In this document: positions 1 to 6,419 of the stretch, piece by piece
Numbering within the stretch: the first letter of the stretch is position 1
Layout: each line of letters starts with the position of its first letter
NCBI GenBank assembly: GCA_002296525.1
Contig: DBIA01000032.1
Span: forward strand, 1 to 15,124
Length of the DNA: 15,124 nt
DNA from: Candidatus Neomicrothrix sp. UBA814
GTDB lineage: Bacteria > Actinomycetota > Acidimicrobiia > Acidimicrobiales > Poriferisodalaceae
Reading direction: 5' to 3'
Made by a program: the position numbers and the translations under genes
The notes under the pieces: model-generated
Database searches by the model: none
Told to the model about the DNA's origin: nothing
Seen by the model: only the letters and a program-made list of their open reading frames with translations

Positions 1-674
1 GAGCGCGCATGGTCCGTAGCAGCCCAACCGAGCGTGTCTCCATCAGCCAAGATTCGCTCCATTGCTTGAACCGAGTTGCGGGTTGAGGTCGGAGAGTTTG
101 CAGCAATTAGCTTCGCTAGAACTACTGCCTCCTTCAATGCATCACCGGACTCGACTAGCCGATTCACTAGGCCATATTGAAAGGCCCTATCCGCTGGTAG
201 CTCCTCGCCGGTCAAAACTAATTCCTTTGCAATGTGTAACGGCAAAGATCGCAGCGCTCTAAATAACCCGCCGCTAGTGGGTAACACCCCACGCTTAACT
301 TCAGGTAGGCCTAGGCGAAGATCTTTCGAAGCGACGATTAGGTCACAACAAAATAGAATTTCCAACCCACCACCAAGAGCTATCCCCTCCGCGGCCGCGA
401 TAATCGGTTTCACGCGTTTTCGTCTAATAATTCCGTACTCTCCACCTCGGTCGGTTTGCCCGCTTCCCTCTTTGAGGTCACTCCCCGCCGAGAACATGTC
501 AGGGCCTCCACTTAACACTGCTACCCACAGCTTTGGATCATCTTCAAACCGATCTAACGCATCGTTCAGTGCAGTTGTTAATTGCAGATCGAACGCGTTG
601 CGTTTATCTCGGCGATGGAGAGTAATGATGCACACAGGCCCATCAACCTCCGTGCGCACAAGTTCTGAATCCAT
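1..674 (-). CDS. Enoyl-CoA hydratase/isomerase (crotonase) family, 3' end cut by window
   Basis: The reverse strand reads as an open crotonase from an ATG at 674 to the window edge: 224 codons of a family usually near 260 aa, so the C-terminus is missing. Seen: the first oxyanion-hole segment FSAGSDL (about residues 61-67), the second one GIALGGGLE (97-105), and FCCDLIVAS after it. Both glutamates that act as acid/base in true hydratases (rat ECH E144 and E164) seem to be kept, as E105 and as E125 in LGLPEVK. This favours hydration of an enoyl-CoA over a pure isomerase. It would act in the cytosol in beta-oxidation or side-chain degradation. No in-frame stop lies just upstream, but no ATG or GTG precedes the chosen start; the Shine-Dalgarno is weak (GAG/AAAGCGAG). 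It is divergent from the MFS exporter with a 53-base gap. The specific acyl substrate is unknown. Confidence 0.9.
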   Translation of the reverse strand, partial: MDSELVRTEVDGPVCIITLHRRDKRNAFDLQLTTALNDALDRFEDDPKLWVAVLSGGPDMFSAGSDLKEGSGQTDRGGEYGIIRRKRVKPIIAAAEGIALGGGLEILFCCDLIVASKDLRLGLPEVKRGVLPTSGGLFRALRSLPLHIAKELVLTGEELPADRAFQYGLVNRLVESGDALKEAVVLAKLIAANSPTSTRNSVQAMERILADGDTLGWAATDHAR

Positions 675-727
675 GAGCAAGTCACTCGCTTTCTCAATGT
701 CTTTCTGGTGACAGGCAGCGTACTCTG

Positions 728-2188
728 ATGCCGGTGACCGAATCCCGAGCGGACCAACGCATTCCCGACGTGTTCGCTGTCTCACCTTCAGGCGTTGCGA
801 GTCAAACAACTTCGCGCAGCCCTTACCTGGCTTTAGCGACCGGTTCCTTGGCCTTTGTTTTAGGCACGGTCAATGTGACAGTTTCCAACGTCGCATTTCC
901 AGAAATTGTTCGTTCGTTTCCTGGAGTGAGTAACGGGATGACCGGCTGGATTATCGCTGGATATTCCTTGGCTTTTGCCTCAACAATGTTGGCGGGGGGA
1001 CGTTTGGCAGACCGTTACGGTCGTCTAACAATTTTCCGTGTTGGCCTCTTCGGCCTACTAATCGGCGCATTAGGGGCGGGTCTCGCGCCGTCTCCCTTGA
1101 TTTTGGTGTTCGCACGCGCCATCCAGGGGATGTTCGGAGCGTTGACGGTTCCATCATCCCTAGCCTTAGTTCTTCCGCAGTTCCCCCAAACCAAACAAGC
1201 GAGCGTTATCGGAATTTGGGCCGCAGCAGGAATGGTCGCTTCAGGCCTCTCACCTGGATTTGCCGCATTAGTTCTTGAATTCAGTTCTTGGCGTTGGGTC
1301 TACCTAGTGCTTGTACCCATTGTTGCCTTTGGCCTTCTAGGGGCCAAGCTGTACTTGGAAGAAACAGCAGAAACCAAATCCGATAGCCCACTGGACCTTC
1401 TCGGTGTGCTCATGGGAAGCGCCTCAGTATTCCTGGTCGTCCTAGGTACTCTGCAGGGGCGCAGCTGGGGCTGGCTTTCGCCATCGACGATTGCGTGCTT
1501 TGCCGGCACGGCGTTGTTACTTCCTTTATTCCTCCTTCGGTCATCAAAGCATCCAGAACCTCTGTTTGATCCCGGGCTATTTCGCATCCGGTCGTTCACC
1601 GTTTCCAACATTGCAGTTACATTCGCCATGGTCGGAGCCTTTACCAGCTGGTTCCTTTGGCCCTTGTATCTGACTGAGGTTTGGGGATACAGCAAAGTAC
1701 AAGTCGGACTGGCCTTCACCCCGTCTCCTGTTCTTTCGGCAGTCGTCGCTGTTCTCGGCGGCCGCTGGGCAGACAGACGGGGATTCCGAGGCATCATGAC
1801 CCTCGCTGCGCTAATCGCGACCGTTGGCTTCTTGTGGCTTTACTTCTTCCTCAATGAGGAAGTGCGCTTCTGGTTTGCGTTCTTTCCATCATCGATAATG
1901 TTTGGCTTCGGCATGGGAGTTCTCGCTAGTCAGCTCAACAGCGCTGCCTTGCGTGATATTCCCCCCGAGTCGACTGCCACCGCCAACGGCATTCACCAGA
2001 GTCTGCGGTACGCCGTTGGAGGCATGGGTGCAGCTACCGCGATCACAATTTTGAACGGGACTCATGAGGTTCAGCGGTATAGCTTGATGTGGCTTCTCTT
2101 AGGGGTCCTCATGGTTCTGGTCGCACCCCTGATGTGGTTCCTATATCCGAAACAACAAAACGGCGAGGAAAACCACTCAAGGGAATGA
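728..2188 (+). CDS. MFS transporter, DHA2 (EmrB/QacA-like, 14-TM) family
   Basis: A 486-aa polytopic membrane protein, the usual length for 14-helix DHA2 drug:H+ antiporters. Seen: a hydrophilic N-tail of about 30 residues; a first helix ending in TVSNVAFPEI (51-60), which matches the DHA2 motif D1; loop 2-3 motif A GGRLADRYGRL (90-100); R130 in FARAIQGMFGA (motif B region); and WRWVYLVLVP (188-197) after a motif-C-like glycine-rich helix. The motif D1 aspartate (LDxTIVNVALP) appears to be Asn49 here, which could alter proton coupling or cation specificity. The likely role is export of a hydrophobic metabolite or toxic intermediate; the substrate is unknown. The start has little Shine-Dalgarno sequence. 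The methyltransferase starts 13 bases after its stop, so the two are probably co-transcribed. Confidence 0.92.
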   Translation: MPVTESRADQRIPDVFAVSPSGVASQTTSRSPYLALATGSLAFVLGTVNVTVSNVAFPEIVRSFPGVSNGMTGWIIAGYSLAFASTMLAGGRLADRYGRLTIFRVGLFGLLIGALGAGLAPSPLILVFARAIQGMFGALTVPSSLALVLPQFPQTKQASVIGIWAAAGMVASGLSPGFAALVLEFSSWRWVYLVLVPIVAFGLLGAKLYLEETAETKSDSPLDLLGVLMGSASVFLVVLGTLQGRSWGWLSPSTIACFAGTALLLPLFLLRSSKHPEPLFDPGLFRIRSFTVSNIAVTFAMVGAFTSWFLWPLYLTEVWGYSKVQVGLAFTPSPVLSAVVAVLGGRWADRRGFRGIMTLAALIATVGFLWLYFFLNEEVRFWFAFFPSSIMFGFGMGVLASQLNSAALRDIPPESTATANGIHQSLRYAVGGMGAATAITILNGTHEVQRYSLMWLLLGVLMVLVAPLMWFLYPKQQNGEENHSRE

Positions 2189-2201
2189 GATAATTATTTA
2201 C

Positions 2202-3272
2202 ATGGCTGATACCGAGACATCTTTCGATAAAGAGCGTGCAAAGGCATTTACCTCCAGGGCACTTGGAATACTGAACGACGGTGCCTTGTCACTAATGATG
2301 AGTATCGGCCACAAGACGGGTCTGTTTGACGCAATGGACGGGCAAGATCCAGCGACCTCTGCGGAAATTGCAGCAAACGCAGAACTCGATGAACGGTACG
2401 TACGTGAATGGCTTTCAGCGCTCGCCTGTGGCGGCATAGTGGATTATGACTCCAGCAACGAGACATTCTGCTTACCGCAAGAGCACTCAGGGCTTCTAAC
2501 CCGACGTGCTGGACCCCTGAACCTAACGGTTCCCATGCAACAGATTTCCTTGCTGGCCGAAGTGGAGGATGACCTCGTAAAGGTATTCAAAGAAGGCGGC
2601 GGATTGAGCTACGACAAGTTTCCCCGGTTCCAGGCACTGATGTCAGAGTCCAGCGAACGGAGATTTCGCGGTGGCCTTGTCAACCAAGTAGTGCCGTTGC
2701 TGGATATGAATGAGGCGCTCACCGCTGGCATAGACGTCGCGGACGTAGGGTGCGGGAGTGGCCTCGCCTGCTACCTCCTCGGTAAGGAGTTCCCCAACAG
2801 TCGTTTTGTAGGATTCGACATGTCCACTGATGGCATCGCAAACGCATCCGAGATGGCCGCAGATCTCGACAACGTCTCGTACGAGGTAGCAGACGCTGCT
2901 GCCTTAAATCAGAGTGAACGCTTCGACCTAGTGACAACTTTTGATGCGATTCATGACCAGGCGAGACCCAAGGACGCACTGGCAGGCATTTTCGCAATGC
3001 TTCGCTCTGGTGGCACCTACTTATGTGTTGAACCCAAAGCTTCTAGCGTGTTAGAAGAAAACATGAGCGACCCGATGGCGCCCTTTATGTACACAATTTC
3101 AACTATGCACTGCATGACGGTATCTCTGGCCTATGGCGGTGATGGCCTTGGTACAGCTTGGGGACATCAACTAGCTACCGAATACCTGACTGAAGCAGGA
3201 TTCACAGATATCAGGATCGAAGGGATCCGCGACGACCGCGGCAACAATTACTTCATCAGCACAAAGCCCTAA
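2202..3272 (+). CDS. SAM-dependent methyltransferase, Rv2258c-like (winged-helix N-terminal plus Rossmann)
   Basis: A 356-aa class I methyltransferase. The N-terminal part (about 15-100) is helical and resembles the winged-helix domain of the M. tuberculosis Rv2258c family: ALSLMMSIGHKTGLFDAM, then TSAEIAANAELDERYVREWL, as in O-methyltransferase dimerisation/winged-helix domains. The catalytic Rossmann domain holds motif I DVGCGSG (181-187), an acidic residue after strand 2 (FDMS, D206), and a motif-IV-like FDLVTTFDAIHD (241-252). The C-terminal EAGFTDIRIEGI is typical of the last strands of this fold. It would move a methyl group from SAM to an unknown small molecule, perhaps a hydroxyl or carboxyl. 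It follows the MFS gene by 13 bases, so a modify-and-export pair is plausible. Convergent with the VOC gene, with a 20-base gap and no clear terminator. Confidence 0.88.
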   Translation: MADTETSFDKERAKAFTSRALGILNDGALSLMMSIGHKTGLFDAMDGQDPATSAEIAANAELDERYVREWLSALACGGIVDYDSSNETFCLPQEHSGLLTRRAGPLNLTVPMQQISLLAEVEDDLVKVFKEGGGLSYDKFPRFQALMSESSERRFRGGLVNQVVPLLDMNEALTAGIDVADVGCGSGLACYLLGKEFPNSRFVGFDMSTDGIANASEMAADLDNVSYEVADAAALNQSERFDLVTTFDAIHDQARPKDALAGIFAMLRSGGTYLCVEPKASSVLEENMSDPMAPFMYTISTMHCMTVSLAYGGDGLGTAWGHQLATEYLTEAGFTDIRIEGIRDDRGNNYFISTKP

Positions 3273-3292
3273 TTGGTTGAAACAACTACCGG

Positions 3293-3811
3293 CTAGTCCC
3301 CTTGGCGCACTAGCTCCTCTGCAGGCACGCCCGATTCAAAACGTTCAACGAGTTCATCGGCATCGAACAACACACCTATCGGATTATCCCTAAAGACAGG
3401 CCCGTTCATGAAATCAAGACCTTCCTGAGGGTCTTCGAAATTTTCTACTTGCAGCTCGATACGGTTCCCGTCTGGATCCATGTAATACATAGAAGTGGTC
3501 ATTCCATGGTTGATCGTGCGTTCCGGCAAGATTCCTTCGTCTCTTAAACGGACGTAATTAGATAAGAGATCTCCCAACGAGTCGTAAGTGAACGCGACGT
3601 GGTCAACTCCGTTGCCCTCAGGGTCGGGGCCCTTTTCGAATCCCCGATCCAGAAACGCAATACGGTGATGTTCATGGTCAAAAGTTGCAAACGCAATCAT
3701 CTTGTTCCGATGCACGACCTTCGCGTCTAGCACCTTGCAGTACCAGTCAGCGAGTCCATCGATATCGCTGGTACGCAACACAAAGTGCGCAAGCCTTGCC
3801 GGTGAGGTCAC
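3293..3811 (-). CDS. VOC-family protein, extradiol-dioxygenase-like (single module)
   Basis: A 172-aa protein of the vicinal oxygen chelate superfamily with two beta-alpha-beta-beta-beta modules. Seen: LAHFVLRTSDIDGLADWYCKVL at the N-terminus, VDHVAFTYDSLGDLL in the middle and DPDGNRIELQVENF near residue 120. Likely metal ligands are H9, H71 and E119. Their spacing (62 and 48) is close to that in the catalytic module of BphC-type extradiol dioxygenases (about 64 and 50), so Fe(II)-dependent catechol ring cleavage is possible; a lyase or isomerase of the same fold cannot be excluded. The GTG start at 3811 has a strong Shine-Dalgarno (GAGGAG, about 9 bases upstream). It lies 16 bases after the ThrH-like gene stop, so the two form an operon. 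The tail after residue 130 (FMNGPVFRDNPIGVLFD) is outside the core fold. Confidence 0.87.
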   Translation of the reverse strand: MTSPARLAHFVLRTSDIDGLADWYCKVLDAKVVHRNKMIAFATFDHEHHRIAFLDRGFEKGPDPEGNGVDHVAFTYDSLGDLLSNYVRLRDEGILPERTINHGMTTSMYYMDPDGNRIELQVENFEDPQEGLDFMNGPVFRDNPIGVLFDADELVERFESGVPAEELVRQGD

Positions 3812-3827
3812 GATTTCTCTCCTCTGC

Positions 3828-4433
3828 CTACCCTTGAGCGACGTTTCCTATCCAATTAATAAGCTCATCGTAGGCGTCAAGGCAGCTTAAGTCCGGATAT
3901 TTTTCGGGAAGCCCTTCTGGTGTCCGAAATAACGAACTGGCGTCAGCTTGGCGCAGCATCCCAATGTCGTTGTGCGAATCGCCAACAGCGGTGACGTGAT
4001 ACCCGAGGGCTTGATAACCAAGCACAGCCTTCAATTTGGCGTCTTCCGTTCGCGGGATAAAACCAGTTATTCGATCGCCCTCCAGGCTTAAGCGGTGACA
4101 AAGCAGATGCGGGTAGCCCAAAAGGTCCATGAAGTGGCCAGCAAACTGCTCGAAAGTATCTGATAAGACCACTACTTGATAACTAGCTCGCAACTCGTCA
4201 AGAAATTGGCGTGCCCCAACCAGCAAATCAAGACCCGAAATCACTTCCTGTATCAGGTTTAACCCAATGTCGTGTTGCCCTAACACCGATATGCGATGGT
4301 TCATCAGCTTCTGGTAGTCGGGTTCGTCGCGCGTCGTGAGCTGAAGTTCAGGCAGCCCTGTTCGACCCGCTACAGCAATCCAAATTTCAGGCGTGATCAC
4401 GCCTTCCATATCTAATGCGATGATCCGTTGCAC
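3828..4433 (-). CDS. thrH: ThrH-like HAD phosphatase (phosphoserine phosphatase / homoserine phosphotransferase type)
   Basis: About 201 aa, close to the 205 aa of Pseudomonas ThrH, and similar throughout: ALDMEGVITPEIWIA at the start, TTRDEPDYQKLM, IQEVISGL, VVLSDTFEQF, LLCHRLSLEGD and VGDSHNDIGML. HAD motif I is D8-M-E10-G; ThrH also has Glu in place of the usual second Asp. Motif II is S91-D-T, and motif IV is GDSHND with D152 and D156 (numbering from the GTG at 4433). Pseudomonas ThrH removes phosphate from phosphoserine and can pass it to homoserine. An upstream in-frame GTG at 4451 would add six residues, but AAGG sits about 10 bases before the GTG at 4433, and the shorter start fits the family. 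First gene of a two-gene unit with the VOC gene. The biochemical role in this neighbourhood is unclear. Confidence 0.85.
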   Translation of the reverse strand: MQRIIALDMEGVITPEIWIAVAGRTGLPELQLTTRDEPDYQKLMNHRISVLGQHDIGLNLIQEVISGLDLLVGARQFLDELRASYQVVVLSDTFEQFAGHFMDLLGYPHLLCHRLSLEGDRITGFIPRTEDAKLKAVLGYQALGYHVTAVGDSHNDIGMLRQADASSLFRTPEGLPEKYPDLSCLDAYDELINWIGNVAQG

Positions 4434-4762
4434 AATGAGACAGCCTTGCACCTAATTGGGGTCGAATAGCAAACCGAAACTACGAAGGATTAGCGCTCCA
4501 GTCATTTTGGAACTCAAGTCCCAAAAAGGGGCAGAACGCAGTAGCAATACACCCATTATGGGATTTTTTCGAACTGAAGCCTATAGGTCAACGCTCGTAA
4601 GGATATGGCAATAGATGCAGGGACACAGTGGTCTGGTCTGAACTCACGTTTAAGTGTTCCATCCAAGCACCACAGCGCCTCCTCTCGCCACGCTATTTCC
4701 GTGGCTTCACCTCATTCGCGTCGAAAGTTACGGGCGGAACTCGAAAATAGGGAGTACATTTC
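4434..4762. other. Non-coding stretch of about 330 bases
   Basis: I find no convincing gene here on either strand. A 60-codon plus-strand frame from 4605 has no family resemblance and lacks a clear ribosome site. The stretch should hold the promoter of the minus-strand ThrH-like/VOC unit and, at its right end, the Fur-like operator for the plus-strand genes. A small hairpin (4688-4704) is the only structure I see. No riboswitch consensus I could recognise is present. Confidence 0.6.
4688..4704. repeat. Small inverted repeat (5-bp stem, 7-nt loop)
   Basis: CCACG and CGTGG pair perfectly around the loop CTATTTC. There is no T-run after it on either strand, so it does not look like an intrinsic terminator. 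It could be a regulator half-site pair or chance. Confidence 0.3.
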
Positions 4763-4788
4763 GAGAATGATTCTCATTCTTATTTAAT
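4760..4788 (+). promoter_or_regulatory. Candidate promoter overlapping the Fur-like box
   Basis: TTCGAG (4760-4765) and TTTAAT (4783-4788) stand 17 bases apart and are weak -35/-10 candidates. Transcription would begin near 4795-4797, only about 10 bases before the ATG at 4805, giving a very short leader. The operator fills the spacer. The assignment rests on spacing and position only. Confidence 0.4.
4763..4781. promoter_or_regulatory. Fur-box-like operator
   Basis: GAGAATGATTCTCATTCTT agrees with the classical 19-bp Fur box (GATAATGATAATCATTATC) at 14 of 19 positions and keeps its hexamer pattern GAGAAT-GATTCT-CATTCT. It contains two overlapping palindromes: GAGAAT-g-ATTCTC (6-1-6) and AGAATGA-ttc-TCATTCT (7-3-7). 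It sits just before a possible -10 (TTTAAT, 4783-4788) and would overlap a -35 at about 4760-4765, so a bound repressor would block transcription. The next genes downstream are the 37-codon ORF and the 2Fe-2S protein, as expected of an iron-responsive promoter. A Zur- or PerR-type member of the same family could also be the regulator. Confidence 0.7.
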
Positions 4789-4804
4789 CTGGTAGCGTGC
4801 GAGG

Positions 4805-4918
4805 ATGACGCGATTCTCGTTCTTCACCATACCGACACAGGCAAAGCAACTCGAAATCGGCGCGTCGTTCCAGCTAGACCACAAATACCTCAACAGACTT
4901 CGTCTCAGGCTGCTATGA
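4805..4918 (+). CDS. Possible 37-aa leader peptide / small protein overlapping the 2Fe-2S gene
   Basis: An ATG at 4805 opens 37 codons beginning MTRFSFFTIPTQAKQLEIGA and ending LNRLRLRLL. Its TGA (4916-4918) overlaps the ATG (4915-4917) of the ferredoxin-like gene in the ATGA arrangement typical of translational coupling. It is the first start codon after the Fur-like promoter. GAGG touches the ATG too closely for a standard Shine-Dalgarno, but with the predicted start site about 10 bases upstream the mRNA could be nearly leaderless, which actinobacteria tolerate. The basic, leucine-rich C-terminus shows no recognised domain. It may be a real small protein, a regulatory leader or a chance open frame. 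Confidence 0.4.
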   Translation: MTRFSFFTIPTQAKQLEIGASFQLDHKYLNRLRLRLL

Positions 4919-5256
4919 ACGCGACACACTCGTCAGCTGTCAACTCTCGACCAAGTGCGTTGGTTTGTCGCGGCTGCTGTTGTGGGTCCAGCCGCAAACA
5001 CCCTGAAGTGGACTTCGAAAAGCAAATTGAGGATTTGAGTTCAGTAGCGCGAGTGAGAACTTTGAATTGCGTGAATGAGTGCGCTCGCTCAAATATTGTC
5101 ATTGTTCGCTTCGACCGCAAACGCTCATTCTGGCTCGGAGAGGTCAACAGCGATGCAAGCACACTTGCTCTTTGTGGGTGGATTGGCGCCGGCGGAGTTG
5201 AACCACCACCACCACTTCTCGAAGCGAAGATTTTCATTCCCGATAACCGTCTTTAG
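4915..5256 (+). CDS. (2Fe-2S) ferredoxin-like protein, thioredoxin-fold, cysteine-rich
   Basis: A 113-aa protein resembling actinobacterial (2Fe-2S) ferredoxin domain proteins from about residue 16 to the end. Seen: VCRGCCCGSSRKHP (17-30) with C18, C21, C22 and C23; VRTLNCVNECARSNIVIV (47-64) with the C52-x3-C56 pair; then FWLGEVN, and a Pro-rich end leading to IFIPDNRL. The C-x(n)-C ... C-x3-C layout is that of thioredoxin-like 2Fe-2S ferredoxins; four of the six N-proximal cysteines would bind the cluster. It is a likely cytosolic electron carrier, perhaps for the oxygenases downstream, or an iron-stress protein. AGG lies 6 bases before the ATG. Its location behind a Fur-like box suggests expression under iron limitation. 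The partner is not shown by sequence. Confidence 0.8.
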   Translation: MNATHSSAVNSRPSALVCRGCCCGSSRKHPEVDFEKQIEDLSSVARVRTLNCVNECARSNIVIVRFDRKRSFWLGEVNSDASTLALCGWIGAGGVEPPPPLLEAKIFIPDNRL

Positions 5257-5347
5257 TCGACGAGAGGCACCGGCAGGATTTCGACAACCTTTTCGCATAA
5301 ACAATCGGACTGACGCAAGTTCAGGTGTAACGCAGTACCGTATCTGC

Positions 5348-6334
5348 ATGGCTACTAGCCCAAGCCACGACGAACTTGTCAGTTCTATGACCGGAGGAAT
5401 GGTTCGAGAGCATTCGCCCTTCGTCGCCACCACAAATCTTCGGCCAGACGGCCGGCCAGCAGCTGCTTTGAGAACAGAGCTACGCGCCATCAACAATCTT
5501 GCCAATGCGTGGACGTGTCTGCTGTCGTTAGCAATGCCTGTGACCCTTATCGGCATTGCCTTATGGCTGAACCATTGGCTTGTGACCCTACTCATCGTCT
5601 GCCTAATGGGCTTCGTGCAAAACCGGATGTTTATCTTGCATCACGAGGGCGCCCATCGCCTTCTCTTTTCGAATCGCAAATTTAATGATTTGATCGGCAT
5701 CACCATTTTCGGCTGGCTCTCTTTCGGAACCGGAACTCACGCCTATCGTCGAGCTCATGTAAATCATCACCGTGATGAATTCGGGGACAAGGAGCCGGAC
5801 TTTTTGTTGTATGCGCTCTACCCAATTACTGGCTCGTCAATGAGAAGAAAATTTCGCCGAGATATCAGCGGCGTGTCGGGCTACCGAATTTTACGCCCCC
5901 GCTTGGTCGGGATTACCAGGAAACGATTTTGGCGAAACAGTCTTCGGTTCTATTTAGGACAACTCTTCATTCTTTTGCTCTTTATGGTCGCTGGAAACCC
6001 ACTCGCATACTTCTATCTGTGGCTACTTCCCTTCATGACTGTGTATCAGGTCGTTAACCGACTCCGAGCGATTGCCGAGCATGGAGGCATGACTCGTTCG
6101 AACGATCGCCGCAAGACCACCCATCACATCCAACAAGGAATTCTCGCTCGACTTTTTCTCGTCCCTCTCTCCGTTGGGCATCACCTTGCTCATCATGTAG
6201 ATAGTGGCGTGCCGTTTCGCAACTTGCCTCGCCTTACTCGGTTGCTCGAAGAAGATGGCTACATCACTGATGCCAACACCTGGCCAAATTATCGATCCCT
6301 ATGGCGAGCCCTTGCGACCAAGGCTGAGGCGTGA
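5348..6334 (+). CDS. Membrane fatty-acid-desaturase-family di-iron enzyme
   Basis: About 328 aa from the ATG at 5348. The three histidine boxes of the family are present: HHEGAH (98-103), HVNHH (137-141) and HHLAHH (278-283), with another His in AEHGGM (244-248). These bind the two irons of an O2-dependent desaturase/hydroxylase. Hydrophobic segments near 54-92, 114-126 and 202-233 would place it in the cytoplasmic membrane. The open frame runs back to 5075 over the ferredoxin gene, but that part has no family resemblance and is rejected. No good Shine-Dalgarno precedes 5348; GGAGGA sits too close to a later in-frame ATG (5399), so the start is uncertain. It lies 91 bases after the ferredoxin-like gene, a possible electron donor. 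Acyl-lipid, sterol-like or terpenoid substrates are all possible. Confidence 0.87.
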   Translation: MATSPSHDELVSSMTGGMVREHSPFVATTNLRPDGRPAAALRTELRAINNLANAWTCLLSLAMPVTLIGIALWLNHWLVTLLIVCLMGFVQNRMFILHHEGAHRLLFSNRKFNDLIGITIFGWLSFGTGTHAYRRAHVNHHRDEFGDKEPDFLLYALYPITGSSMRRKFRRDISGVSGYRILRPRLVGITRKRFWRNSLRFYLGQLFILLLFMVAGNPLAYFYLWLLPFMTVYQVVNRLRAIAEHGGMTRSNDRRKTTHHIQQGILARLFLVPLSVGHHLAHHVDSGVPFRNLPRLTRLLEEDGYITDANTWPNYRSLWRALATKAEA

Positions 6335-6419
6335 CTCTCCAAACCACTTACCGAAGTCGCTTGATACCCGACGACGCGGCGATGGATGTGTTGCGGAAAC
6401 CTGGTGAAAGCTACTCACG

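Noticed and set aside
232..711. 159-codon plus-strand frame
   Set aside because: It lies antisense to a clear crotonase with conserved catalytic residues; it is a shadow rich in Ser, Pro and Arg.
1300..1797. 165-codon minus-strand frame inside the MFS gene
   Set aside because: Antisense shadow; the plus strand gives a full DHA2 transporter.
3273..3292. GTTG-AAA-CAAC mini-hairpin between convergent genes
   Set aside because: Four-bp stem with no T-tract; too weak to call a terminator.
4605..4787. 60-codon plus-strand frame
   Set aside because: No family resemblance, no ribosome site, Ser/Arg-rich composition, and its end runs through the Fur-like box.
5201..5213. Run of CAC repeats (His/Pro-rich in alternate frames)
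   Set aside because: Short codon-scale repetition within the 2Fe-2S gene coding for four prolines; not a separate repeat element.
5075..5347. Long N-terminal extension of the desaturase frame overlapping the 2Fe-2S gene
   Set aside because: The 91 extra residues are low-complexity shadow of the ferredoxin frame with no desaturase resemblance; the family begins near the ATG at 5348.
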